Source: Phoronis australis (lineage: Eukaryota > Phoronida > Phoronidae). From it: a stretch of 64,000 bases of DNA. Made by a program: the position numbers and the translations under genes. Below the pieces are notes generated by a model. That model was given only the letters and a program-made list of their open reading frames with translations. It was not told where the DNA came from and did not search any database. The stretch is from assembly GCA_002633005.1 (NCBI GenBank), contig NMRA01000020.1:1334939-1398938 (forward strand), written 5' to 3'. The stretch's first letter is position 1. Every line of letters starts with the position of its first letter. Below, piece by piece: positions 9,541-19,739 of the stretch.

Positions 9541-11780
9541 CGCGTGACATTTGCAAAATAGCGTGATAAGGTATCAGGTGAAATTTGTAAGATTTGTGTC
9601 CCTTGAACTTTTTATTCGTCAACATGCGTGATTTCACGTAACTTCCTCAAAATGGCACCCGGTAAGAGAAACTCGAGCAAACCGTGACAAATTTTCATCG
9701 ATTTGTTCAAATTATCTTGACTGAATCGTCTCCAGACTTATGGGATGAGTTGTTTATAACTCCACGTGCATATATGCATGTTTCATTCGATTTTGTTTCC
9801 TGTATTTTGAAATGAGTAACTTTTTGTGGGGATGCATGTACTATCGCCCCTGTATGCCTGCGGTATCCAACTAAGTCATTTGAGTATGCGTCATGATCAC
9901 ATAAATTATGTGCCTGCTTGTGCATCTGTTCGCCATTGGGACAAAAAATTACATGAAACAGGTGAAAGTCAAGAATCAAATGCGTTTTTAGTGGCAACTC
10001 GACGAGTTGAAAATTTGCCGTGCGGCCACGTCGGATTCCAGAATGAGATCTGGGTCGTGGGATTTTGCCGCGCTAGTCGCAAAAAGTGACCTGGTCGAAG
10101 TAGAGCCGTCGAGGGCTGATTATACTCCAAACACCAAGGAAACTGCTTGTTTTCAGAAGCAAACACAAAATTTTCTCCTGGGCGGAAGAGGGCACCCCTC
10201 CCGACCTTCCCCCATTCGGCGCTACGCGGCTCTACAATAGCGCTTTTACATGTTCCAGTGTCTCCCGACTAATTTTTCTAAGGCTGAACGCAGCTTGTCA
10301 CGACTTCTCCAGCTTTTAATTTGACTCCGTTGGCGCATGTTACTAGTTGCGTCACTGATCAGACCGAAAGCTCGGTATGTTATTTGTTTACAATAGTTAT
10401 TTTTCGAACATTCAAAGTGACTTGCGAATGTGGGCCCATTTTGTCAAAGGTTGTATGTCTGGTCGTAGTTAAGACGGTCGTAGACACGTTATCGCGAATG
10501 CAACGCTGATGTAAAGTTGGCCGTTATTTATATTCACATTTAACGACCGCCTCCGTAAACAGGGTCCCTGTAGAAATCAAAGTCCCCACCGTCTTAAATG
10601 AGACCAGGCGTACTCATTTCGTAACACTGGTCCTGGTGATGTGCACTGAGCTTAAGCATAGAAACTATTACACAGCTCAGTAGTTGCTTTTTGTCACCAA
10701 AGCATCGTTTATTGTTTACAAAAGAAAATGGCCCGCAGTACAAAATTATGAAACGAGAAGCAATATATTTCAACATATTTTCAATAAAATTTACATAATT
10801 ACACTAAAACATTTATTTACATGTCATTTGAACATCATTACGAAAAACGATATTCCAAAACAAAATTAGTAGTCCGAATCCAAAATTACAATTCATTAGC
10901 ACACGTAGTTTTCACGGCGACACAGGTGAAGACGATGTCTGTCAACATGTCTTGATTTTTGCCTCAAACTCATGGACAAGCCATACACCATTAGATTCGG
11001 AAAAGGTTGAAACACAGTTGTTGAAAATACATATACCGTGCAGTTGCCTATCCTATTTTGGTCGATATCCGAAACTGGATAGTGCATTTGAAAGAATTGA
11101 TCAAGAATTTCGCACATGGACGCATGCGTTTAACACTTATGTGCATGACGTAAACTGTACGTTTCGTGTGCCTTTAGGCCTAACCATTCCTGTTCGTACG
11201 TTCATATATGCCTGGGAACTATAAATCATGTGTACTCATAAACACCGCCATCAATCGTTAAGGATACGTGTACCTCCATTTTACAAAAAATGCCATTAAC
11301 AATATTGACTCTAACTATGGAAAATCCCAGACACGGTTTTTGAGCATTTTCATCAATGTTTCAATACAGAAAATTTGGTGAGTGCTGGTATAAGGACTCT
11401 GCATATCACTTCAAAAACGACATTTTTGCCTAAAACGCATGGTCGTGTGACCATGAGAATGGCACAGTGTTGTAAACGACTTGAATGGATTTGCCACGAT
11501 TCTTTATTTCCCAAAATATATACTTTCATGAATTGACTGTCGCTAGTTACGCAGATATTTCAAGAAAAAGACAATATTCTAATCAGGAGTACACGTAACC
11601 TTAAGCACGTCACATTCAAAAACATCATTTACCAGGAAGACACGTTGGCCCATACATTGAATTTGTCGTTCATTCATTAACACGAGCGTTCGGTCTCACA
11701 GACGACAAACATTTTCGTTACTTGTTGAAAGAAGCATTTCGCCAATGTTAAGCTGTCAATTTTAAATTCTTACCCGAAGC
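9541..11780. other. Gene-poor region
   Basis: No supported exon. At 10170-10240 a C-rich block (GGCACCCCTCCCGACCTTCCCCC then CGGCGCTACGCGGC) is the reverse complement of the MITE-like stretch near 13625-13670. Short open frames at 9707-10240 and 10896-11224 have no splice support or family resemblance. Confidence 0.4.
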
Positions 11781-11904
11781 TTTTTGTGGTTTAAAAGATT
11801 ACCACCTTCATCTGATCTTAAATTGTTGCCGAGTGAGCAGGCAACTCAAGTGACAAGCAATTCATGCATTCACGATTTGCGAATTCGTAATTTTAAGATT
11901 GGCC

Positions 11905-12058
11905 AACACATGGGCGGCGCAGTACTGAAAAAAGTGGGCGGATATAGCCCTCAGCCCCCCCTCCCCCCTGTGGTGCACCACCCATAGACCATGGGTGGCG
12001 CAGCAATGAAAAAGTGGGGTTGTAGCCCCCCTCCCCCTATGGTGCGCTGCCCATGCAA
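11905..12058. repeat. Two adjacent GGGCGGCGCA short hairpin repeats
   Basis: Two related units (11908-11985 and 11989-12057) each start CATGGG(C/T)GGCGCAG and end in the near-complement GGTGC(A/G)C(C/T)(A/G)CCCAT, with an A-run and pyrimidine tract inside. Related copies lie at 20834-20912 and 28264-28300. They look like a small MITE family. Confidence 0.55.
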
Positions 12059-12236
12059 CACCAGTAAACTCTGCCGCGTTATCTTGAGAGGCTGTTGGTT
12101 TCGATGTTTTTGATGGTAACAAAAACAGAAACCTATCACGATAAGGAATGACAGACCCATTTATAAGAGTAATTCGATTTTCGTTTTTAGCCAGATAAAC
12201 GCAACTGCGGCGAATAATATACCTTTCAAAAGGCGG

Positions 12237-12469
12237 TTAGAAATTAATGCTGTAATAAAAGGAAATGTTACAAAATCCTACAAGAAAAAGCAAACACAGA
12301 TAATTCATTACGCTTGGCGACCTCCATCTGTAGGATGAGTTACAGTTCGCTCCCTCACAATAACACGTGATTTGTCGTTGATTGCCGCCAGATATTTCCG
12401 TACATCCAGGTTTCACGTCATCCTGGTTTAGCACACAAGTACGCTGCACGTTTTTCCTGTCATTGCCTC
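12237..12469 (-). CDS. Ly6/uPAR-type protein, terminal coding exon
   Basis: The exon starts after a strong acceptor (CCTATTTATTGCAG, AG at 12470-12471) and ends with a stop at 12237. It encodes NVQRTCVLNQDDVKPGC and then QITCYCEGANCNSS, the second half of a three-finger Ly6/uPAR domain with its diagnostic C-x-C-x4-CN ending. A short basic patch and a hydrophobic C-terminus (NYLCLLFLVGFCNISFYY) follow, as expected for a GPI-anchor signal. It accepts phase 1, matching the exon at 12921-13067. Together they give the ten cysteines of the family. Ly6 proteins sit on the outer cell surface and modulate receptors or channels; the partner cannot be told here. A possible poly(A) signal (AAATAAAG) lies near 11503. 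Confidence 0.85.
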
Positions 12470-12920
12470 CTGCAATAAATAGGAAAATCACGTTACGCTA
12501 CGTTATTCTCGGAGTACCTACAGCAATTCAAGTTGCAATCACTGTCATTGTTATCATCATCATCATCACTGTCGTGGCCATCGAAGTCATTTTCACCAGT
12601 AGCCGTCTTCGGAACCACACGAAAAAGTTGAAAAGAGACAAGAGAGACATCTATCAGTACTTGTGAGGCGGTAACGGGTTATTTTGAACTGTTCCCAGTA
12701 TTCAGGAAAATTTCGTTGTGCATTATCTGCGAAGTACATCTCCCGGCAGGGAATGGTCTTGATTTTTACTTTTGTTACACATTGTGTGGATTTTTTTGCA
12801 GAACAGTCTCTACTGTTAGGACTAGACAGCGAATTTTGTCCGAATGACAAGTCACGAATATTACGCACTAAACATGTTAATTTTCAACTTAGCAAAACAT
12901 TTAGAAGGATCGACGTTTAC

Positions 12921-13067
12921 CATAACTTGTGATAGTGGTTACTTTCAAGCATCCGTTTAAAGAGCATGTCAGTTCAAATTTCTTCTTGTTCTCCTCTTTG
13001 AACGGGTCACCACACTCGGGATCTGAGGGGAACGCGCACGTCACGCAACGCTGAAGTTCAGCGGAAG
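12921..13067 (-). CDS. Ly6/uPAR-type protein, first domain exon
   Basis: The acceptor is TTCTCTTTCAG (ending at 13068) and the donor TTATG|GTAAAC (12921/12920). The 147 bases encode SAELQRCVTCAFPSDPECGD, then PFKEENKKKFELTC, NGCLKVTT and ITSY. This is the N-terminal half of a Ly6 domain with five cysteines, including the CxxC opening and the C.DPF motif frequent in invertebrate Ly6 and quiver/sleepless-type proteins. It enters in phase 1 and leaves in phase 1, so it joins the 12469 exon in frame through a split glycine codon. The intron is about 450 bp. An earlier donor at 12943/12942 is rejected because it breaks the frame. Confidence 0.85.
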
Positions 13068-13080
13068 CTGAAAGAGAATT

Positions 13081-15280
13081 ATGAACAACTCACCAACAAC
13101 AGCAGTGCACTCTTACATAACGGCACGATACAAGGCTAGGCCCTCCTGGGGTTGCCCTTGTCATCTCTTCTTTCGTTTACCCACTCGAGATCATACCACC
13201 ACAAATACCACAGACGCCAAAATACCCACCAGAGACGATCCCGGGAGAGCAGAATACCCACACAAGACGATATTTGAAGGGCAAAATACCGAAAAGAGAT
13301 GATGTCTGACAAGGCAATATACCCACGTGGCACGTCCCTTCTAACCCATCCCCATGACGGAGTCAATTCGGACATGGTACGTTTGTGGGTCTCAGTATGC
13401 ATGCCCTTCTTGTCGACCCGTTCGTTAAAAGTGTGGCCAGGGTAAGACACAAAACAGTGGGTAAAACCGTGTCCGTTGTTTTAATTGATGTCTCTTTATT
13501 TTAGTGTTTATGCTTTTTTGCAGAATGGATGCGCTTCGCAACCAAGTACAGTGGCGGATCTAGGATATCACAAGGTGAGGGCCCAACATTTTGTCTGTAA
13601 ACATTTGCGCAAAGCAAGATTGTAGACGTGCGTAGCACTGAGTGGGGGGAGGTCGGGAGGGGGGTTTGCCCGCCAGGAAAATTTTTCTGCCTTTTCCTCT
13701 AACAATCAAACATTTCCTTGATTCCTGAACTTTAAAAACTGCAATTACCACAGACTCGAAGTCACGACCTAGCGAATAGAGCGTGCGTGCTTTACTACTG
13801 CACCACCACGATTTCGCTCATAATTTGATTATAATAGACCTACTTGTTTATGGTCCACAGCGTTTGCGCGCGAAACTTACTTCTTTTTGTAATGTTTATT
13901 ACACTTTTTATATTTTGTGCAATTAGTTCGTAACAAATTTGTTGTATTTAAAATAGTCTTCAATTTCCTAAAACACCAAATCCGTTTTTTTGTGTTGGCA
14001 TTAATGACGCGATTGCTCTGGAAATCGTCTTAAGTTAAGGTTTGACAAAGAGAGAATTATGAGATACTGAGTGATTCACTGAGGCTTCGATTAAAATTCA
14101 CATCTTACCAACATCTTCTGTTTTTTCATCGTCATTCAGATTCCATTTTCTTTGCTCAACTCAAAAGAAAAAACGGGACGTTTCATTTTTTACGGCACTC
14201 GCAATTTCCCATAAAAATATAAAGAAACAATGATGTCCGGCAATTTTGGATGCTTCATCTCCCGTTTGGCAAAAAACGATGTCGGTACGTCTCGGGATGT
14301 TGCAGCGAACATTTCACCCTTACGTTTTGGCGTCGACCCAGATGCCTCGCTTTTTATCCTGCAGTCCACTTTTCAATCCAGTTGTTCCGTTTTTGCCTTC
14401 TTGAATGTTGACTGTGACAACAATGCAACAGGTTTTCAAAATAACTAATAAAAGTCTCTTTTTATGAATAATATTATTTTCCAGAATCCACTTTCTTTAG
14501 TAACATAACAATTGTAAAATATGTTCCAATGTCTGGTGTTTACGGTAACATACACTACATGTATCAGGATTACTAACTTTTACTTTCTGAAGAACAAGAG
14601 TTCACTTCTAATTTTTTATGGAAAGTCCTCCACTGCAACCAATGTGGTGAGTTGTCCACAGTACATTTCAAAGCTACGCGAGATCGGAGTTCCATTCCAG
14701 GGCTAGAGTTCTATGCTCTGTAAAAATAACATTGCGCAAATTGCAACAGTTTTTTCTCTGTCCTCAGAAAGTTGCGTGGAAACAATGCATTCACAGACCG
14801 TGTATGGTTTGTCAAACAAAGTACATTATATGGCCAGAGTGTTCGTAAATGTGCAGAAAAATCCCAGCGCATTGCATGACTTACAGTAACTCAGAAAGGA
14901 CAATCCGAAGATTATTCTCAAGTGTGTAGCTTCTTACAGTATACAAGATTACCCTGCGCGCGGACTGCTTGGGCTTTTTCTAGGACAAAAGTCTTTTCTC
15001 ACGGATGTCCCCCCCCCCATGGACGCGTATTCCCACTCCCGCCTCTCACGGACGTATTGTTTACTCATTCACAGACCAACCCTGCTCCCTGGACCATACA
15101 TTATTCACTGCCCGCTCGAGAACAAACAGCAGCTGTGAGATATTTCGACTTGTTACGTGCGTAAAGCTGCTATTGGAAAAGTTTTAGTTACGCTCTCTAA
15201 AAAGGTATGTGGAATCCGCCGATGTTTCATTTGACCCTTGCGCGCGAGCTCCGACGTCCGATCGTCGACCGAATGCACTG
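13081..15280. other. Gene-poor intronic stretch with MITE remnants
   Basis: If the Ly6 gene runs to 23.3 kb this is its intron. At 13549-13700 a CAGTGGCGGATCTAGGATAT start followed by a G-rich block resembles the left end of the MITE at 30742-30904, but no matching right end was seen. Short frames at 14230-14448 and 14922-15187 have no splice support. Confidence 0.4.
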
Positions 15281-15282
15281 CT

Positions 15283-15365
15283 CGAGTAAGCGCCCACTCC
15301 CGACTTCTCGGAGATTTGTTTTTTAAGCGTCCATGCTCGGGTTGATCATGCCGATCCCCTGATTT
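15283..15365 (+). repeat. Decayed fragment resembling the 2.4-kb element's subterminal repeats
   Basis: TAAGCGCCCACTCCCGACTT, then TTTTTTAAGCGTCCATGCTC and GGGTTGATC, match in order the (T)TAA(G/C)CGCCCA..CTCGG motif array of the transposons at 38978 and 59922. It is heavily diverged and lacks the terminal CCGTAATCG. Confidence 0.35.
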
Positions 15366-15818
15366 TCAAAAAGCACGGAAGTCTGAGCTTTAGGCATATC
15401 TACTCAAAAATACTCATGAAGTTAAGGTAACGCCCGCAGTTTATGGAAAATTTGAACCTATATTCGAACATATGTGTAGATGTCAGAAATTAATTGTGGG
15501 TTTGTTTAAAAGGTAGCTTTGCTTTGAGATTGTGCGTAGATGGAGAGAGGATTGTTAAATCCAGTAATTAATTGATCAAACGAAAACCACTAATTAAACA
15601 TGTGAAACCCGATTTTAGTTAAATAATCAACTACAAAGAAGAGTAACTACGTTAGCGCCCTCTGTAAGGATTGCTTCAATCAATCAACCAAAATAATCAA
15701 ATGTATTATCTGCTATCCAAGCTGTATGACTCTCCAATTGTTGGATGACGGTCCTGTTGGTGAATCTTCGAACTACACACACTGTAAATATATAGACGCT
15801 GAGGTTGGTCAGTAGTGA

Positions 15819-15928
15819 AATATATCAAATAAACACAGAAAAATCAGGAACCCCAACTGGGAATCGAGAGACCTGTGGTTCGATTCCCAGTTGGGGTTCC
15901 TGATTTTTCTGTGTATATTTGATATATT
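15819..15928. repeat. Near-perfect 49-bp hairpin containing a pol III box B-like sequence
   Basis: Arms 15819-15867 and 15880-15928 are complementary with one mismatch seen, around a 12-base loop. The right arm starts GGTTCGATTCC, a canonical tRNA T-loop/box B sequence, then CAGTTGGGGTTCCTG. This looks like two head-to-head copies of the 3' part of a tRNA-derived repeat. Confidence 0.7.
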
Positions 15929-16004
15929 ACACATATTGTTTTGCGACAGTGTACTTGCTGGTCACAGTCTCTGGTGACGGACGCAACACTTGCAGGCAGT
16001 TAGA

Positions 16005-16380
16005 CAAAGTAACCCCTCGGTTAGCCATATAGGGGCTACAATACTTCCATTCGCTTTCTGTACGCATTTCGTTATATGTATTTTAAACGGGCTGTGACCG
16101 GATTTGGGTTACCGATTTTGAGTTTTCACCGCGTCAAAAATACATTCCACACTTAAAACTATCATTTAAAAAGCGCTTACTTTCATCATTGGTCCTTTCT
16201 TCTTCTATACATATCTTCGATGAAGCTTAGTTGAGAGAATTAAGTTGACCTTGGCGAAGAATTTCAACTCCACTTTTTTGGTTGCCGTTAACTTTTTCAC
16301 CACGTGCGCGATAACCTTAAGTAGGTCAACTGAGTCACGTGAGTTAGGCAAAGGCTAGCGCGAGACTGAGCGAAGCCCGT
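16005..16380 (+). repeat. Dispersed repeat, copy 2
   Basis: Same family and orientation as 9150-9540, with similar length. It begins about 80 bp after the hairpin at 15819-15928. Confidence 0.8.
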
Positions 16381-16820
16381 GCCACCATAGACTATAGATA
16401 GGGACTGCCAACTCCCGTTAGAGTGCGTTGCGCATGTCTCGGGCCACGGGACATAAGCACTAACGATGAGAGGGCGCTGCACACGCAGGATAGAAAACTT
16501 CCGGTTTTATGGAGCGGTCGTTCCCTCGTTTCAAGATTTGGTAAAGTAATGAGTCGAATTGCTTAATTTTTGGAGTGTTTAAGACTTGTAAAAATAAAAT
16601 GCGTATACTGTTCTTTGTCATGTCATTTAAAACATTCACAAGATAATTCAGACATGTTATGAGTTATTAACGCCAGAAACGTCTTCGGCTGATTTTCCCG
16701 TGTTTACACTTACACAGTCGCATCAGCTGATTTTTTGTTGCAATTAGTATTGATGTTTGTTCAAATTGAGTACGGTACAAATCAGCTCATAATCATAAGC
16801 ACAAGTATTAACCAACAAAA

Positions 16821-17691
16821 NNNNNNNNNNNNNNNNNNNNNNNNNNNNNNNNNNNNNNNNNNNNNNNNNNNNNNNNNNNNNNNNNNNNNNNNNNNNNNNN
16901 NNNNNNNNNNNNNNNNNNNNNNNNNNNNNNNNNNNNNNNNNNNNNNNNNNNNNNNNNNNNNNNNNNNNNNNNNNNNNNNNNNNNNNNNNNNNNNNNNNNN
17001 NNNNNNNNNNNNNNNNNNNNNNNNNNNNNNNNNNNNNNNNNNNNNNNNNNNNNNNNNNNNNNNNNNNNNNNNNNNNNNNNNNNNNNNNNNNNNNNNNNNN
17101 NNNNNNNNNNNNNNNNNNNNNNNNNNNNNNNNNNNNNNNNNNNNNNNNNNNNNNNNNNNNNNNNNNNNNNNNNNNNNNNNNNNNNNNNNNNNNNNNNNNN
17201 NNNNNNNNNNNNNNNNNNNNNNNNNNNNNNNNNNNNNNNNNNNNNNNNNNNNNNNNNNNNNNNNNNNNNNNNNNNNNNNNNNNNNNNNNNNNNNNNNNNN
17301 NNNNNNNNNNNNNNNNNNNNNNNNNNNNNNNNNNNNNNNNNNNNNNNNNNNNNNNNNNNNNNNNNNNNNNNNNNNNNNNNNNNNNNNNNNNNNNNNNNNN
17401 NNNNNNNNNNNNNNNNNNNNNNNNNNNNNNNNNNNNNNNNNNNNNNNNNNNNNNNNNNNNNNNNNNNNNNNNNNNNNNNNNNNNNNNNNNNNNNNNNNNN
17501 NNNNNNNNNNNNNNNNNNNNNNNNNNNNNNNNNNNNNNNNNNNNNNNNNNNNNNNNNNNNNNNNNNNNNNNNNNNNNNNNNNNNNNNNNNNNNNNNNNNN
17601 NNNNNNNNNNNNNNNNNNNNNNNNNNNNNNNNNNNNNNNNNNNNNNNNNNNNNNNNNNNNNNNNNNNNNNNNNNNNNNNNNNNNNNNNNNN
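16821..17691. other. Assembly gap (871 N)
   Basis: All bases are N, so frames reported across it are meaningless. The right edge (17692-17755) is the reverse complement of the start of the repeat at 63418, which suggests that the gap holds part of that repeat family. Confidence 1.
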
Positions 17692-17755
17692 CGGACGGAC
17701 GGACAGAGATGACGGCATAATGCGTCCACATATAAATATGTGGGCGCATAAAAAC
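17692..17755 (-). repeat. Start block of the CCTAGTGGC repeat family
   Basis: CGGACGGACGGACAGAGATG, then ACGGCATAATGCGTCCACAT and ATAAATATGTGGGCGC, form the reverse complement of 63418-63478. The unit includes the imperfect palindrome GCGCCCACATAT/ATATGTGGACGC, also at 42412-42446. Confidence 0.7.
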
Positions 17756-17759
17756 ACAC

Positions 17760-18510
17760 GATCCTTTCCAATCATATTAGTGGCTGTTACGATTTGTTCT
17801 CAGAAATTTCTAGAATCTTTAGAGCGCTTTGGCTCCAGAACCAAAGTAGTAAACACCATCTAAAAATAGATTTTGACGTTAAAATACATGTCAACAAGTT
17901 TGACCCCATAACTTAAAAGTACAAATGCACAATTTTTTTGACAACTTAAAAGGATTTATCCATGCTTATTACTTTATGAATATTTATTCTGACAATGTAG
18001 GGTATTTACATTTATGTTAAACAAACGCGCATTTTTAGCTAATACAGGACATGCTGATTTTAAGTAGTTTCCATGCATGATTTATAATTTTCTAGCTGAA
18101 CTGGGTTGGAATCGCCACTTTTCATCCATCATCGCTTGACTGCAATCGAAATGATCTGGATGCTCCTTTATTGCCTTTAGTGCCACCTGGTGTCTGCATT
18201 GAGGTGCAGGTTTCTAAACCAGTCGGGCACAGACCAGAACCAGTTAGGCCATTTTTGACAAAACAACGCATTGTATTTCTATAAACTTTTATTATTATTA
18301 CTTAGCCGGCAATGGCGCCTACGGGTGGTTAAGGCCTTTATATGTTGTCCAAGTTTTCACATTAGCCTAAATGGATTGTATTTCGTTAATAATTAGGCCT
18401 ATAAATTAAGTTTTCTGTTACCATAGATCTAAAAGAATTTTTCGTTTCAAAATGTGTCAAACCACGTTGTACGATTGAGTAGGGTTCATATGTCGAAAGC
18501 GTTTGCAATG
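17760..18510. other. 3' flank of paralogue B, no gene seen
   Basis: AT-rich sequence. A TTATTATTATTACTTAGCC stretch near 18290 resembles a LINE/SINE-type tail. No exon is supported. Confidence 0.35.
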
Positions 18511-18515
18511 AATTC

Positions 18516-19667
18516 TTACCAATCAAATCGTGAGACTGACAGATTCAACGTAGGTGCCACTAGAGGCGGAAGGGATGACAGAACTGTGAGCGGACCAAAC
18601 ATCATCCAAGTTGAAAGTGTGAAAGGCAAGAAGTTAAACCAGGAAGAAAATTCAGATATCGAGGGCGAAAGTATTTTCGAAAGCGAAAAGGGAATAATCA
18701 AAGATATTGAAGGAACAATCCAAAGATTGTAGAAATATAGGGTCAATCGCAGCCTTGGGCGAAACGAAACGTGTATGGGCAGACAGACAAATGGCTGCGC
18801 ACAGGAAACGGTGATGATAACAGAAGACGGCGTAAGTGTGAGAAACGTAGCGTAGCAACGAGAGTAAAAGTAGGAAATTGTTATAAACGGTCTGAAGGTA
18901 CTTAGTGATACTGCGACGGACACGTTCAAATAACGAAAGAGCGAAAAGAAAGATCCGAGAAGATGAATACAGTGATTGCGAATTAAATAATTTACTGGAA
19001 GAGTCAAGAAACAATCTATGGATTGTAGCAACGTTGTTTGAGCGATGTCTTCTGACACATGTTGCTCTAAACCATTTGTCTCGACAACACATCGTGTTAA
19101 CGGATAATTTGAACATTGAAGTGCAACGTTAGCTGAGAGCAACACGGCAGGCACATGACCTCTCTCGTCATTGTCTTCGTTCCTGTCCAATCGCGGTCCA
19201 TTTGGCATACAGCTCAATTCTTTCAGTGAAACTCTCCTAGTGGATTTTAGCGATTCCATCGTGGTTTCCGTTACTGATATTTGTTCACCTGGGTTACAGT
19301 TTCTCGCCGGAGTGTCACCTTGCTGTAGAGGTAAAAAGGTGTTGGCTGTAGACAGAACCACTCTTTCCGTGTAAACTTTTGTTAACTTTGCACATCCGTG
19401 TCGGTTTTTGTTTCCTTTCTTTTTCGGTTTATGATGACTTGTCGTGAGAAAATTTCGATATACCAAATAAGGTATGGTAAAAAACAAAGCTCGAACCCAG
19501 TCATTATCATTGCTGACGAAACCAACCGAATCTAAATAAGTTAATGTTAGTAAACTGATCAACAGAAATTGATGACACATAGCGTTGAACGTTGAGCGAC
19601 AACGCGTTACGCACCGAACTACGTAGTAAAGAACGTGTCCAGGTACGTGTTTCAGTAACCAAGGCAT
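18516..19667 (-). CDS. Unknown single-exon protein, paralogue B (383 aa)
   Basis: I take the first in-frame ATG at 19667 (MPWLLKHVPGHVLYYVVRC); an upstream GTG at 19685 is less likely. The layout mirrors paralogue A: hydrophobic N-terminal segment (HQFLLISLLTLTYL), DWVRALFFTIPYLVYRNFL, a Lys-rich patch (KPKKKGNKN), a variable polar linker (about 75-225), then a C-terminal block with SFRPRLRLTLYFYNLWIVPS. About 22 of 54 N-terminal and 61 of 116 C-terminal residues match A. A short upstream frame starts at an ATGGCGGCG near 19752. The stop overlaps a good donor (GATTG|GTAAGAA), so a spliced extension is possible. The family is not recognised. It would lie in the long intron of the Ly6 gene, same strand. 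Confidence 0.65.
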   Translation of the reverse strand: MPWLLKHVPGHVLYYVVRCVTRCRSTFNAMCHQFLLISLLTLTYLDSVGFVSNDNDWVRALFFTIPYLVYRNFLTTSHHKPKKKGNKNRHGCAKLTKVYTERVVLSTANTFLPLQQGDTPARNCNPGEQISVTETTMESLKSTRRVSLKELSCMPNGPRLDRNEDNDERGHVPAVLLSANVALQCSNYPLTRCVVETNGLEQHVSEDIAQTTLLQSIDCFLTLPVNYLIRNHCIHLLGSFFSLFRYLNVSVAVSLSTFRPFITISYFYSRCYATFLTLTPSSVIITVSCAQPFVCLPIHVSFRPRLRLTLYFYNLWIVPSISLIIPFSLSKILSPSISEFSSWFNFLPFTLSTWMMFGPLTVLSSLPPLVAPTLNLSVSRFDW

Positions 19668-19739
19668 ACGATTTGTTCTTCGCACTTTTGCTGATTAAAT
19701 CATCATTTGTGATTATCGCCTTTCCGCTTGTTTTCACCA

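Noticed and set aside
12943-13067. Shorter version of the first Ly6 domain exon, ending at donor AAA|GTAACC
   Set aside because: It leaves in phase 0, which puts the next exon out of frame; the donor at 12920 joins correctly.
16735-17775. Very long open frames on both strands
   Set aside because: They cross the N gap and consist almost wholly of unknown residues.
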